Source: Patiriisocius sp047730165 (GTDB lineage: Bacteria; Bacteroidota; Bacteroidia; Flavobacteriales; Flavobacteriaceae). Taken from it: a stretch of 64,000 nucleotides of DNA. Positions 32,923 through 41,724 of this stretch are shown here, one piece after another; the first letter of the stretch is position 1; each line of letters starts with the position of its first letter. The stretch lies in NCBI RefSeq assembly GCF_047730165.1, contig NZ_CP159834.1:1488001-1552000 (forward strand). Direction: 5' to 3'. The position numbers were made by a program, and so were the translations under genes. The notes under the pieces were generated by a model. The model made no database searches, was not told the DNA's origin, and worked only from the letters and a program-made list of their open reading frames with translations.

Positions 32923-33550
32923 CTTTGTGTTCTTTTCTCCATAAATAAATATTGCGTGCGTATACGAGCATCCCAATAGAATGCGCTAGAAATAATACAA
33001 GATCTTCTCTTAAAATGGAGTAGGTCAAAATGAGGGAAGACCCTAATAGACTAATGATCCAAAAGCCAAGTGGTAAGTGCGATTTTTTGTGCTTTTCCGA
33101 AGAAATCCATTGATAGATAAATCTAAAGATAAACACCAGTTGAGCCACAATACCTAAGGTAAGTAGCCATCCTGGAATGTTTTCGTTTCTAAAAAAAGTA
33201 TTGTAGTCCATCACATTATTGTTAAACGCATACACGCCAATAAGTACTGGAAAAATGAAAATTAAAATCTGAAAAAACTTGTGTAATTTTTTCCACTCAC
33301 CTTGCAATTGTAAATTGCGGATGTAAATAAAATAGGTAATCGATTGTCCAAGCATGATTGAAAAATCTTCACGCAAATACCCATAAATAAAGAAGATAAT
33401 GGAAGCCAATAAACTCAATTTCCAGAATATGGAAGGGGTAATGACTTTCTTGCTTTTTTCTGAAAGGACCAATTGAAATAAGAAACGGCTAAAAAAAAGA
33501 CCTTGCCCTGTAAGCCCAACGATGGTGATATAGCTAAATATTTCTATCAT
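32912..33550 (-). CDS. Membrane protein with two LAB_N (lipid A synthase N-terminal) domains
   Basis: 212 residues built of two homologous halves. Residues 11-81 (GLTGQGLFFSRFLFQLVLSE through YIRNLQL) and 131-203 (LGIVAQLVFIFRFIYQWISS through YARNIYL) each show the LAB_N pattern: aromatic-rich helix, a polar SEK loop, FW-xxSL-SS helix, YxxxREDxxxxLxxSI, then RN. LAB_N is normally fused to or next to lipid A-disaccharide synthase, and has a PQ-loop-like layout, so the duplicate can form a complete bundle of six or seven helices. Overlap with GT2 (4 bp) and GT39 (11 bp) implies one transcript and a joint pathway. Confidence 0.88.
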   Translation of the reverse strand: MIEIFSYITIVGLTGQGLFFSRFLFQLVLSEKSKKVITPSIFWKLSLLASIIFFIYGYLREDFSIMLGQSITYFIYIRNLQLQGEWKKLHKFFQILIFIFPVLIGVYAFNNNVMDYNTFFRNENIPGWLLTLGIVAQLVFIFRFIYQWISSEKHKKSHLPLGFWIISLLGSSLILTYSILREDLVLFLAHSIGMLVYARNIYLWRKEHKDEV

Positions 33551-34257
33551 CCTTTTTTTGCAACCTCATAGTTGATGTATTTTTTCTTCATCCATAAATA
33601 AGCAAAGCAATCCATTAAAGGACCAACAAGTCGATTCCAAACACCAAACTTTGCTTCACCTGCCAACCTTGGGAAATGTTGAACGGGTATTTGTAAAACG
33701 GTGCCATTTTGCAATAAAATCATCGCGGGTAAAAATCGATGCAGCCCTTTAAACATAGGGATGCGTTTTGCAAAATCTGTTTTAATTACTTTTAATGGGC
33801 AGCCCGTGTCATCCATCCCATCATGTGTGAAACTGCGACGGATTCCATTGGCAATTTTAGATGACATGTTTTTTACAAAGCTGTCTTTGCGATTGGCACG
33901 AACACCCGTCACAAGATCATATGCTCCTATTTTTTCTAGTAAGATATTAAAGTCTGAAGGGGCCGTTTGCAAGTCACTGTCTATGTAGCCTACGTATTCT
34001 GTTTCTACAGCGTCAAAACCCGCCTTTATGGCAGCACTCAAGCCTCTATTTTCTTTAAATGATACAAACGAGAATGTCTCATTACGTGCACAAATATCTT
34101 CAATCATTGTTTGACTGTCGTCCTTAGAGCCGTCGTTGACAAAAAGTATGGATGTTTTTTTACTTGCAATTTGTATATAAGCCAGTAGCTCTTGCTCCAC
34201 GCGAGTGAGATTATCCTGCTCATTATACACAGGAACGATAATCGTAAATTGGTTCAT
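33547..34257 (-). CDS. GT2 family glycosyltransferase (polyprenyl-phosphate sugar synthase type)
   Basis: 236 residues with the GT-A fold: TIIVPVYNEQDNLTRVEQEL at the start, FVNDGSKDDS for UDP/GDP binding, and the DxD-like YIDSDLQTAP. The region GMDDTGCPLKVIK followed by FKGLHRFLPAMIL and HFPRLAGEAKFG is typical of DPM1/ArnC-like enzymes that load a sugar on a polyprenyl phosphate. There is no C-terminal membrane pair, so the enzyme may rely on LAB_N, which overlaps it by 4 bp, as an anchor. It is the first gene of the operon, behind a promoter element at 34275-34282. Confidence 0.9.
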   Translation of the reverse strand: MNQFTIIVPVYNEQDNLTRVEQELLAYIQIASKKTSILFVNDGSKDDSQTMIEDICARNETFSFVSFKENRGLSAAIKAGFDAVETEYVGYIDSDLQTAPSDFNILLEKIGAYDLVTGVRANRKDSFVKNMSSKIANGIRRSFTHDGMDDTGCPLKVIKTDFAKRIPMFKGLHRFLPAMILLQNGTVLQIPVQHFPRLAGEAKFGVWNRLVGPLMDCFAYLWMKKKYINYEVAKKG

Positions 34258-34274
34258 AGCTGCGGCGGTTTGTG

Positions 34275-34282
34275 CAAAAATA
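34275..34282 (-). promoter_or_regulatory. Promoter -7 element of the GT2-LAB_N-GT39 operon
   Basis: On the minus strand TATTTTTG matches TAnnTTTG, 18 bp before the GT2 ATG, which suggests a leader of only about 10-12 nt. The -33 element is unclear. Confidence 0.45.
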
Positions 34283-34364
34283 TCCTTTTTTTAAAGACTT
34301 TACGATACCCTTGAAAGAAGCTAAAAAATATGTTACTTTGTATCTTCATAAAATCTCTTTGCTT

Positions 34365-35309
34365 TTGAAAATTCTTGTTACCGGTGCCGCTGGATTTATT
34401 GGTTCTCACACCTGTGAGCGACTCCATTCATTGGGACATACCGTAATCGGTATTGATAATTTTTCTCCTTATTATGATGTAGCTTTGAAAGAGCTTAATG
34501 CTGAAATTTTAAGGAAACAAAATATCACCATTCATCATTTAGACCTAAGAACTGATGATACAAGCACTCTAATCACTAATGAAATAGATGCTATATTTCA
34601 TTTTGCCGCACAGCCTGGTATTTCTGCTAGTTCTAGTTTTGAAGATTATTACACTAATAATTTTCTGGCAACACAGCGGATGCTTGATGTGATAGAAACA
34701 CTTTCTTCAAAACCTTACTTTGTTAATATTGCCACATCCTCTATATATGGACTCGAAGCAACATTGACTGAAGACCAAGCTCCATTACCAGCATCTTGGT
34801 ATGGTGTGACTAAACAGGCTGCAGAGCAGCTCGTGCTAGCATATAGTCGTCGCGGATTGCTAGAAGCAACTTCTTTACGTCTCTATTCTGTATACGGCCC
34901 GCGAGAACGTCCAGATAAATTATACACGCGATTAATAGATTGCGGGCTAAACAAAAAGCCGTTTCCGCTTTTTGAAGGCAGTGCTAAGCATCTACGTAGC
35001 TTTACCTATGTTCAAGATATTGTAGACGGTATTGTGTCTGTACTCGATCATCAAGAAGCCTGTAACGGCGAAGTTTTCAACTTAGGTACCGAAGAAGAAA
35101 ACACCACCAAAACGGGAATAGAAACGGTTGAATCGATTCTAGGGTTCGCCGTAAAAATAGACCGTCAACCGTCACGGCCTGGAGATCAATCCCGTACCAA
35201 AGCAAATATTGATAAGGCAAGGCGCATACTTAACTACAATCCTCAGACCTCCTTGAAGGAAGGTTTAGAAGCTCAGGTGACTTGGTTTAGGGAGAGTTTT
35301 ATTAGTTAA
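34365..35309 (+). CDS. NAD-dependent nucleotide-sugar epimerase (UDP-glucuronate 4-epimerase-like)
   Basis: 314 residues from a TTG at 34365, which places KILVTGAAGFIGSHTCERL at the N-terminus as in homologues; the frame is open back to 34272 but those residues do not fit. Catalytic marks: TSSIYGLEA (Ser/Thr), YGVTKQAAE (Tyr-xxx-Lys), RLYSVYGPRERPDKLY, SFTYVQDIVDGIVSVLD and the end region PGDQSRTKANIDKAR. The IDNFSPYYDVALKE stretch is typical of UDP-GlcA epimerases. It may supply the sugar for the divergent GT operon, but the exact substrate is uncertain. It converges on meaB with a gap of 5 bp. Confidence 0.88.
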   Translation: MKILVTGAAGFIGSHTCERLHSLGHTVIGIDNFSPYYDVALKELNAEILRKQNITIHHLDLRTDDTSTLITNEIDAIFHFAAQPGISASSSFEDYYTNNFLATQRMLDVIETLSSKPYFVNIATSSIYGLEATLTEDQAPLPASWYGVTKQAAEQLVLAYSRRGLLEATSLRLYSVYGPRERPDKLYTRLIDCGLNKKPFPLFEGSAKHLRSFTYVQDIVDGIVSVLDHQEACNGEVFNLGTEEENTTKTGIETVESILGFAVKIDRQPSRPGDQSRTKANIDKARRILNYNPQTSLKEGLEAQVTWFRESFIS

Positions 35310-35314
35310 TTCTA

Positions 35315-36400
35315 CTATTTTATCGTGCTTTTAATTAAGACCTCTGCAGCCTCAAAGGGAGTAGTTTTATTCTCTTCAATCAATTTCAATTGCTTTTTAA
35401 GTTCCTCTTTGATTTTTGGATTTGAATAAAAACCTGTCTTGAGTTGGCTCTCTATCGTTTGCAATAACCAGAACTTATTTTGCTCATTCCGTTTATGTTG
35501 AAAATAGTCTGATGCTCTGGTTTGCTCAATGTATTGGGCGATGATGTCATATACTTCTTGTATGCCATCATTTTGTAATGCGCTACAGGTAAGGGTTTTT
35601 GGAGTCCAGTCGCTTTCTTTAGGAGGGTAAAGATGCAGCGCTCTGTTAAATTCTACTTTGGCCAATTTTGCTGCTCGCACATTTTCGCCATCGGCTTTAT
35701 TAATAACAATGGTGTCTGCCATTTCCATAATACCGCGTTTGATCCCTTGGAGCTCATCTCCCGCTCCGGCTAATTTCAGTAGTAAAAAGAAATCCGTCAT
35801 CGAGTGAACGGTGGTCTCGCTTTGACCCACGCCTACGGTTTCTATAACAATGGTGTCAAACCCTGCCGCTTCACAGAGTATGATGGTCTCGCGGGTTTTG
35901 CGCGCCACGCCGCCAAGTGAATCTCCACTAGCTGAAGGACGAATAAAGGCGTTGTCATCTTTGACTAGCTCTTCCATTCTTGTTTTATCTCCTAGAATGC
36001 TTCCTTTGCTTATGGAGCTACTAGGGTCTACAGCGAGCACCGCTACTTTACGGTTTTTTGAGGTGAGTAATTTTCCAAAGGCTTCGATGAAGGTGCTTTT
36101 GCCCACGCCAGGAACGCCTGTAATACCAATGCGTTGTGACTTGTTTGCCAAGGGTAGGCATAAGGCAATTAGGTCTTTTGCTTGAGCTTGATGGTGTGGC
36201 GCCGTACTTTCTATAAGGGTAATACTTCTGCTTAAAGCGGTTTTATCTCCCGCTTGAATGCCGGAGAAGAGTTGCATAACCTCTTGCTTTTTCTTTCGGT
36301 TCTGCATGAGTTTTTGGGCAGCCGCGGTATTAAACGAATCAGGTTGCGCTATGCCTTCCTGCTCATGTAATGCCGACTTGTTCTTACCTGTGATTCCCAT
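35315..36400 (-). CDS. meaB: Methylmalonyl-CoA mutase-associated GTPase MeaB
   Basis: 361 residues of the SIMIBI G3E-like GTPase group. Marks: P-loop GVPGVGKST (near residue 99), VLAVDPSS, the base-sensing NKAD, and TVGVGQSET (ETxGxGQSE). The C-terminal helical extension (from about residue 310, LLQTIESQLKTGFY) is the MeaB dimerisation arm. MeaB loads adenosylcobalamin into methylmalonyl-CoA mutase and protects it. IcmF in this window has its own fused chaperone, so a separate mutase elsewhere is expected. It converges on the epimerase; the transcript end is not defined by a hairpin. Confidence 0.94.
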   Translation of the reverse strand: MGITGKNKSALHEQEGIAQPDSFNTAAAQKLMQNRKKKQEVMQLFSGIQAGDKTALSRSITLIESTAPHHQAQAKDLIALCLPLANKSQRIGITGVPGVGKSTFIEAFGKLLTSKNRKVAVLAVDPSSSISKGSILGDKTRMEELVKDDNAFIRPSASGDSLGGVARKTRETIILCEAAGFDTIVIETVGVGQSETTVHSMTDFFLLLKLAGAGDELQGIKRGIMEMADTIVINKADGENVRAAKLAKVEFNRALHLYPPKESDWTPKTLTCSALQNDGIQEVYDIIAQYIEQTRASDYFQHKRNEQNKFWLLQTIESQLKTGFYSNPKIKEELKKQLKLIEENKTTPFEAAEVLIKSTIK

Positions 36401-36495
36401 ACTACGAATTTATGACAATTTTATGAATCTATGTTTTATATAAAAAAGTCTTCGTAGTATATTGTCACCACTTACAATACATAAAATATAAAACG

Positions 36496-36927
36496 ATGAA
36501 AACACTATATGAAGCAACTTCTGCAGCCCTAGGAGGAAGAGCGGGAAAAGTAAAGTCTGAAGAAGGACCTATTGATTTTAACCTTTCTGTACCAAAAGGT
36601 ATGGGCGGTGATGGAGGCGATGGTGCAAATCCAGAGCAGTTATTTGGAGCGGCTTACGCGGCATGTTTTGGAGGAGCGATACAGGCAGTTGCCAAGGCAA
36701 AGAATATTAAAATAGATGATAGTCAAATAAGCGTGGAAGCAACCATTGGTTTCTGTGATGATGAAGAAGGTGGTTTTGTACTGGAGGCGACCCTAGACTG
36801 TTTTATTCCTGGAGTAGATATAGAAACTGGGGAGCGTTTAGTAAATAGCGCACATGAAGTGTGCCCGTTCTCTAAGGCAACTCGCGATAATATTACGGTT
36901 ACGCTTAATTTACTTTTAGACGAGTAA
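36496..36927 (+). CDS. ohr: Organic hydroperoxide resistance protein Ohr
   Basis: 143 residues of the OsmC/Ohr fold. The two redox cysteines are Cys57 (AYAACFGG) and Cys123 (HEVCPFSKATR), and the peroxidatic arginine candidate is in GGRAGKV. The PEQLFGAAYAACFGGA stretch separates Ohr from OsmC. It reduces organic peroxides with lipoyl-dependent electrons. No ohrR regulator gene is adjacent. The gene stands alone and ends in a bidirectional terminator. Confidence 0.94.
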   Translation: MKTLYEATSAALGGRAGKVKSEEGPIDFNLSVPKGMGGDGGDGANPEQLFGAAYAACFGGAIQAVAKAKNIKIDDSQISVEATIGFCDDEEGGFVLEATLDCFIPGVDIETGERLVNSAHEVCPFSKATRDNITVTLNLLLDE

Positions 36928-36946
36928 ATAAAAATTTTAAAAAATG

Positions 36947-36980
36947 AAAAAAGCTCGAGCCATACGGTTCGAGCTTTTTT
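36947..36980. terminator. Bidirectional terminator between ohr and the T9SS protein gene
   Basis: AAAAAAGCTCGAGCC (36947-36961) pairs with GGTTCGAGCTTTTTT (36966-36980): a 15-bp stem with one G-T pair and A/T tracts for both directions. Confidence 0.9.
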
Positions 36981-36998
36981 CGTTTAGGAATACTCGTT

Positions 36999-38468
36999 TT
37001 ACTTTTTGATAAATTGATAGGTGTTTGTTGAACCTTCAATAGTCACTTCTGCAAAATAGGTGCCTACCTTTAAAGCCGAAATGTCAATTTTTGTATTTGT
37101 AGCCCCTACTTTTTTAGATAAGATAGTTTGACCTAAAACATTTATTACTCTTAGCTGTTCGATGGGATTACTGTTATCTAGGCTTAGAAAATCATTTGCT
37201 GGATTAGGTAATATCGTAAATCCAGAAAATAAATTTGTTTCCATCCCAAGAGTAACGCCAGAGATGTCAATATTTGAGGGAGCTCCCATATTTGCCGCAA
37301 AAGCATAAAAAACCGTTTGAAAATCGATGTATGCAATAGCAGAGTCACCAGTAAAACAAGGATTAGAATCATTGTCTATTTTAGTTAACTCATCGATGGT
37401 GGCATTCAATGATGGGGCGGTAAAAAAGATAACGGCTCGTATTCCTTCTGGAGAATTTATAGCGCCATAAAGTTCATAACTTGTTTGCGTCAAGCCCTTA
37501 TACCAAACTCCATTTATTCCGTCAAGCGAACAACTCATAGTACCACCTTCTTCTGCTGTTGCATCTTGGGTCATTACGTTTTCGTCTGTATAATAAAAAC
37601 CGGAACCATCATTTTCTAATTCAATAGCGTTTTCTATCAAATCATTAGGTGGTGGCATAGGCGGTCCTGAACAAGAAATAGAAAGACTAAAATCACCGCT
37701 ATTAGCTTGATATCCTTCTACCATAATTATATAGGAGGAAATCCCGTCAGATTCAAACGTTACTTGAGAGGCAAGCTCGCAGGTGTCATCATTATTGGTA
37801 ATTTGATTATTCAAATCGCAGGCGGAAAAAACACGCAACCAAGAATCGTAGTCTGTACCACCGTCACACAGAGTTACAGTCACCTCTTGTTCAAAGCCAT
37901 CTCCTGTAAATATAAAAAATTCGTCAGGTGATTCATTAAAACCAGAATCTGTATCCATTGTCGTCTCACCTGCTATGGCGTCACCGCAGGTAATGGGAGT
38001 GGCAAAAGTGCAACTGTCGTTTGTCAAGCCAGTGACACAATTGATTTCTATTTGATACATACCACTGTTCGCTTGGTACCCTTCTACCATAATATAGTAA
38101 GTTGCGGTACCGTCAGATAAAAAAGACACTTCAGATTGAAGTTCGCAGCTGTCATCATTTGCTATCACTTCAGAAGTGAACGTGCAGTCTGTAAAGACCC
38201 TTAAATAACTATCATAATCTGTAATATCTGAACATAAGCTAATGGTGATTTCTTCAAGAGATCCATCTCCTGTATACTTGTAAAACTCATCTGGTGCGGC
38301 ACTGCCACCTGTGTCAGTGTTGTCTGCGGTGTCACCGGTATAAACATCGCCACAGCTTAAATTGACCGCGCCTGTACACGTATCGTTACCCCCTAACTTA
38401 TTAGCAAATGTAATGGTTGTTACGCTCAACGCGAAAACAAGAAGGATCGAGCGGTAGTTGCTTTTCAT
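36999..38468 (-). CDS. Secreted protein with tandem repeat domains and T9SS type A sorting domain
   Basis: 489 residues with a signal peptide (ILLVFALSVTTITFA). Two homologous domains of about 115 residues follow (residues about 28-145 and 150-265), each with DTC-xxAxxLxCGD, PDEFYKYTGDG or PDEFFIFTGDG, DYDSYLRVF or DYDSWLRVF, DDSCEL or DDTCEL and YYIMVEGYQANSG. This is a PPC-like (pre-peptidase C-terminal) Cys-containing beta domain. A third domain follows, and the last 80 residues are a T9SS type A sorting domain (FTILPNPANDFLSLD, RVINVLGQTILSKK, GTYFAEVTIEG, QFIKK). It should be moved to the surface or medium by the gliding/T9SS machine. The function is unknown. Confidence 0.88.
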   Translation of the reverse strand: MKSNYRSILLVFALSVTTITFANKLGGNDTCTGAVNLSCGDVYTGDTADNTDTGGSAAPDEFYKYTGDGSLEEITISLCSDITDYDSYLRVFTDCTFTSEVIANDDSCELQSEVSFLSDGTATYYIMVEGYQANSGMYQIEINCVTGLTNDSCTFATPITCGDAIAGETTMDTDSGFNESPDEFFIFTGDGFEQEVTVTLCDGGTDYDSWLRVFSACDLNNQITNNDDTCELASQVTFESDGISSYIIMVEGYQANSGDFSLSISCSGPPMPPPNDLIENAIELENDGSGFYYTDENVMTQDATAEEGGTMSCSLDGINGVWYKGLTQTSYELYGAINSPEGIRAVIFFTAPSLNATIDELTKIDNDSNPCFTGDSAIAYIDFQTVFYAFAANMGAPSNIDISGVTLGMETNLFSGFTILPNPANDFLSLDNSNPIEQLRVINVLGQTILSKKVGATNTKIDISALKVGTYFAEVTIEGSTNTYQFIKK

Positions 38469-38645
38469 AATCTATAATTTATTAATTGTAAATATATTAA
38501 TTAATAATGAGATGGATATTTTCGCGAAAGCGTTAAACTCCTTTATCTTTATCACTAATGAAATTTTAAAGATTGAAACCCATTATGAAACGGCCTAGCA
38601 ATCTTCTCGTCTTTAACCCGAACAGCAATCAAAACCATCTAACAA

Positions 38646-39191
38646 TTGTCTGAACAATTACTTGTTGAACAGTGCAGAGATAATAGCCAGCGCGCCCAAA
38701 TGCAGCTTTATAAGCAGTACAGTAGGGGCATGTATATTATTGCGAACAGGTATATGAAAGACACTGCTGCTGCCGAAGATGCTATGCAGGAAGGATTTAT
38801 TAAAGCGTTTAAAAAAATACATCAGTTTAGTGGTCAAGTGACGTTTGGGGCGTGGCTGAAGCGTATTGTAATTAATACGTGTCTAGATGCTATTAAGGCT
38901 CAAAAGATGCAGATGATCCAGCTCAATGAAGAAGTAGGCTACATCGCCGAAGAACAGAGTGATTGGGATATCGCAGAGTCAAGTACCGTTGATGAGGTGA
39001 AAAAGGCGATCGCTGCTTTACCAGAAAAATACAGTGTGGTGATACAGATGTATTTGCTAGAAGGCTATGACCATCAAGAAATAGGAGAAATAATGAATAT
39101 GAGTGAGAATACATCAAGGACTATTTTACACAGGGGCCGTATTCAACTCAAAGAAACACTTAAACATTTACGATATGGCACAGGATCTTAG
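38646..39191 (+). CDS. ECF sigma factor (sigma-70 family)
   Basis: 181 residues with sigma region 2 (MQLYKQYSRGMYIIANRYM, DAEDAMQEGFIKAFKKIHQF type) and region 4 (AIAALPEKYSVVIQMYLLEG, HQEIGEIMNMSENTSRTILHRG). The start is a TTG giving MSEQLLVEQCRDNSQRAQM; no ATG lies nearby. This pattern is that of the group of flavobacterial ECF factors that sit in front of an anti-sigma gene. The stop overlaps the next gene by 17 bp. The regulon is unknown; autoregulation of its operon is likely by family habit, but I found no clear ECF promoter. Confidence 0.92.
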   Translation: MSEQLLVEQCRDNSQRAQMQLYKQYSRGMYIIANRYMKDTAAAEDAMQEGFIKAFKKIHQFSGQVTFGAWLKRIVINTCLDAIKAQKMQMIQLNEEVGYIAEEQSDWDIAESSTVDEVKKAIAALPEKYSVVIQMYLLEGYDHQEIGEIMNMSENTSRTILHRGRIQLKETLKHLRYGTGS

Positions 39192-39762
39192 AAAATTGAT
39201 GCGTAATAGGCCGGAAGCTAAAAGCACTCTTCCTGCGGGTCATGAAGCTCGTTTTGAAGCAAGACTTGCAAAGGAGTTGAGCTCAGAAAAACAAAAACAG
39301 AAATCTCCTTGGTTACAATGGGCGGTAGCTGCTGTGCTAATAATAGGACTAGGTATCTTTGGGTGGAATAACATAGGGACACCTGCGATAGAAGGTTTAG
39401 AAATGGTAGTTGTAGATGATGTTACCAAAGTAGAAAAGCAAGTGACGATGGCAGATATATCGCCAGAACTCAAACAGATAGAGAATTTTTATAAAACGAG
39501 TATCAATGTGCAGTTAGCATCGCTCGAGTTTTCTGAAGAAAATCAAGAATTAGTGGCGGGGTATATGGCACGTTTAGGAGATCTAGACACTGCTTATAAA
39601 GAGCTAAGTGTAGAAATGGTAGAAGTTGGTCCTACAGAAGCCATATTAACTGCACAGATAGATAATTTAAAATTTAGGTTAGAATTGCTATTCAAACTAA
39701 AGGAAAAATTAAAAGAACTAAAAAACCAAAATGATGAACAATTTAATTCAATACAAGCTTAG
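39175..39762 (+). CDS. Putative membrane anti-sigma factor
   Basis: 195 residues from the ATG at 39175, which lies inside the end of the ECF gene. One membrane helix (WAVAAVLIIGLGIFGW, residues about 47-63) divides a cytosolic head (AQDLRKLMRNRPEAKSTLPAG) from a long periplasmic coiled-coil tail ending KLKEKLKELKNQNDEQ. The order ECF then single-pass protein with translational overlap is the typical sigma/anti-sigma pair. There is no zinc-binding HxxxCxxC motif. Its end overlaps the next gene by 32 bp, so all three genes are coupled. Confidence 0.75.
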   Translation: MAQDLRKLMRNRPEAKSTLPAGHEARFEARLAKELSSEKQKQKSPWLQWAVAAVLIIGLGIFGWNNIGTPAIEGLEMVVVDDVTKVEKQVTMADISPELKQIENFYKTSINVQLASLEFSEENQELVAGYMARLGDLDTAYKELSVEMVEVGPTEAILTAQIDNLKFRLELLFKLKEKLKELKNQNDEQFNSIQA

Positions 39763-41056
39763 CGTTACTGTCATTGGCGTATTGTTAGTTTCAGTTTCTG
39801 TTTTCGGACAGAAAAAATATGTGGAGAGTTTTAGAGCTGCTTCAGATAAGATAGTGAAGTTAAATACTGCCTACACTCAGATTATATTTGAGAGTTGGGA
39901 TAAGAACAAAATTGAGATTGAAGCGCTCATAGAGGGTGATGATATTTCAAAAGAAGAAAAGCAAAGACTTTTTGATGCCTGGGATTTCTCTATTACAGAA
40001 ACGGATAAAGGGGTTGTAGTGCATTCTATGGGAGGACCTTCTAATCCTTTAGGTAGAAATTCTATGACGGATGCCTTGACCAATGTTTCTATTTCGGATC
40101 CATTTATGCAAGATTTCTTTGCAAGTCAATCTTCTATGTTTTCTATGCCAGGCATGACAGATACGCTATTGTCTCAAATGAGTGGGATAGATTTTGATTA
40201 TGAGGCGTTTCAGAAAAACCCAAAAGAATATATGGTAGCTTTTGAAAAGAAAATGCTAAGTTCAGAAAAAGAAGGAGTGACGAGTAAAGATAATATGAAG
40301 GAGATGGAAAACCAGATGGAAGTGACGATGAAGAAGATGGAAGCGCAGTTTAAGAATAGTGGGATGAGCTACACTCAAAAAGTAGAGACAGATGAAAATG
40401 GGAACAAAACCTATGTCATAGAAGGATCTACAAACGGTACGGTCAATAAGATTCCTCGTGGAAAGAAAACACTGATTATCCGGATGCCTAAGGAAACGGC
40501 AACGGAGATTAATGTGCGTCACGGTGAGATAAGAATGGCCAGCGCGAGTAACGTAAAGGCGGTGCTTAATTATGCGCCGTTTCAAGCGGAGAGTATTGGA
40601 GGAGCAGAAACTAATATCACGGCGGCTTATGCTCCGGTAGTGATTAACGATTGGAAAAATGGTAAGCTGTATGTAAAATTTGTAGACAGATGTACCTTGA
40701 ATACGGTAGGTGAAATTAGTCTGACATCTAACTCAAGTGGAGTGATCATTGGGACTTTAGAAACTAGTGCAAAAATTACATCAGCATTTGGTGCTTTGCG
40801 TATAGATAAAGTGAGTGATAATTTTAAGAAGATTGATCTTAGGCTTGATAATACAGATACAGGGATTATTATACCTTCGTCTTCATTCACTGTTTCCTTT
40901 AGCGGAAAGCGATCTACCCTTAGATATAATAAGAATATGGAGCTGAGTCAACGCAAACAGTACGATAGAGTGCTAGTTGATGGATATCACAAATCTAGGG
41001 ATACAGAACGCGAAATTTTAATAAGCGCTGCGTATAGTAATTTGATTTTGCAATAA
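39731..41056 (+). CDS. Exported DUF4097-like beta-helix protein in the ECF operon
   Basis: 441 residues with a signal peptide (QYKLSVTVIGVLLVSVSVFGQ). Residues about 28-90 and 245-430 carry short repeating beta strands (VKLNTAYTQIIFES, TEINVRHGEIRMAS, VKAVLNYAPFQAES, GIIIPSSSFTVSF) like the DUF4097 adhesin-type beta-solenoid. The middle is Met-rich and helical (FMQDFFASQSSMFSMPGMTD, NQMEVTMKKMEAQFK). Double ATG at 39731 and 39734; the 32-bp overlap with the anti-sigma gene implies coupled translation. It may be the target or signal sensor of the sigma factor; that is inference. Confidence 0.8.
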   Translation: MMNNLIQYKLSVTVIGVLLVSVSVFGQKKYVESFRAASDKIVKLNTAYTQIIFESWDKNKIEIEALIEGDDISKEEKQRLFDAWDFSITETDKGVVVHSMGGPSNPLGRNSMTDALTNVSISDPFMQDFFASQSSMFSMPGMTDTLLSQMSGIDFDYEAFQKNPKEYMVAFEKKMLSSEKEGVTSKDNMKEMENQMEVTMKKMEAQFKNSGMSYTQKVETDENGNKTYVIEGSTNGTVNKIPRGKKTLIIRMPKETATEINVRHGEIRMASASNVKAVLNYAPFQAESIGGAETNITAAYAPVVINDWKNGKLYVKFVDRCTLNTVGEISLTSNSSGVIIGTLETSAKITSAFGALRIDKVSDNFKKIDLRLDNTDTGIIIPSSSFTVSFSGKRSTLRYNKNMELSQRKQYDRVLVDGYHKSRDTEREILISAAYSNLILQ

Positions 41057-41065
41057 TCGCTATAA

Positions 41066-41590
41066 TTATTGGGTGATTTTAGATGCTGGTTTATGAGAAG
41101 TGCGCAAAAATAAAGCTCCTATGGCAGCAACTACTGTTCCGCCTAAAAAAGCTCCGATAGCAGCTTTCCATCGATAGTTGTTAATGTTAAAGTATTCATT
41201 AGCCTCTTCAATTTTCATGAAGTCATTAGTGACCGAGTAGTTCTTCACAGTCTCAAAGTATTCTGGAGTTATAAAATCGTGTGTTATGTACTGCGCTAAT
41301 GGTGTTAGTAGTGCTACGAAAAAAGCCATTAATAGACCAGATAAAAAACACTCTGTCCAGGATATTACTTTTTTGTAAATTCGTCTTCTTGTTTCTCGCA
41401 TGGCAAGCCAGTAAATTATGATAGCAAATGGAAAGAAAAATAGTGTTAGCCACCACTGGTCTGCAATACCTTCTTCCGCGTGCCAGCCTAGGGTTTTCTC
41501 AAGCAATATCCATACTAGTGACATTATGGTAAAGATAATGGCCCACTTTAATTCAATTTTAAAATACTTGATGATTCTAGGTTTTTTCAT
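41066..41590 (-). CDS. DUF4199 family membrane protein
   Basis: 174 residues with four membrane helices (WAIIFTIMSLVWILLEKTLGW, WWLTLFFFPFAIIIYWLA, CFLSGLLMAFFVALLTPL and AIGAFLGGTVVAAIGALFL). The soluble loop between helices 3 and 4 has YFNINNYRWKAAIG, the DUF4199 mark. The function is unknown. It converges on the ECF operon with a gap of 9 bp, and lies behind the secA terminator on the same strand, so it needs its own promoter, which I could not find. Confidence 0.85.
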   Translation of the reverse strand: MKKPRIIKYFKIELKWAIIFTIMSLVWILLEKTLGWHAEEGIADQWWLTLFFFPFAIIIYWLAMRETRRRIYKKVISWTECFLSGLLMAFFVALLTPLAQYITHDFITPEYFETVKNYSVTNDFMKIEEANEYFNINNYRWKAAIGAFLGGTVVAAIGALFLRTSHKPASKITQ

Positions 41591-41667
41591 AATTGAAATA
41601 GTGATCTAGTAAAAATACTAAAAGGCTTATCATCATTGCCAAGGTGTACTATTAATAAAATCACAAA

Positions 41668-41703
41668 AAAAATCTCGAAATCTTTTAAAACTTCGAGATT
41701 TTT
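41668..41703 (-). terminator. Terminator of secA
   Basis: AAAAATCTCGAA (41668-41679) pairs with TTCGAGATTTTT (41692-41703). Read on the minus strand it follows the secA stop at 41725 and is followed by a T-tract. Confidence 0.85.
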
Positions 41704-41724
41704 AATTTTTATTAAGCTTCCTGC

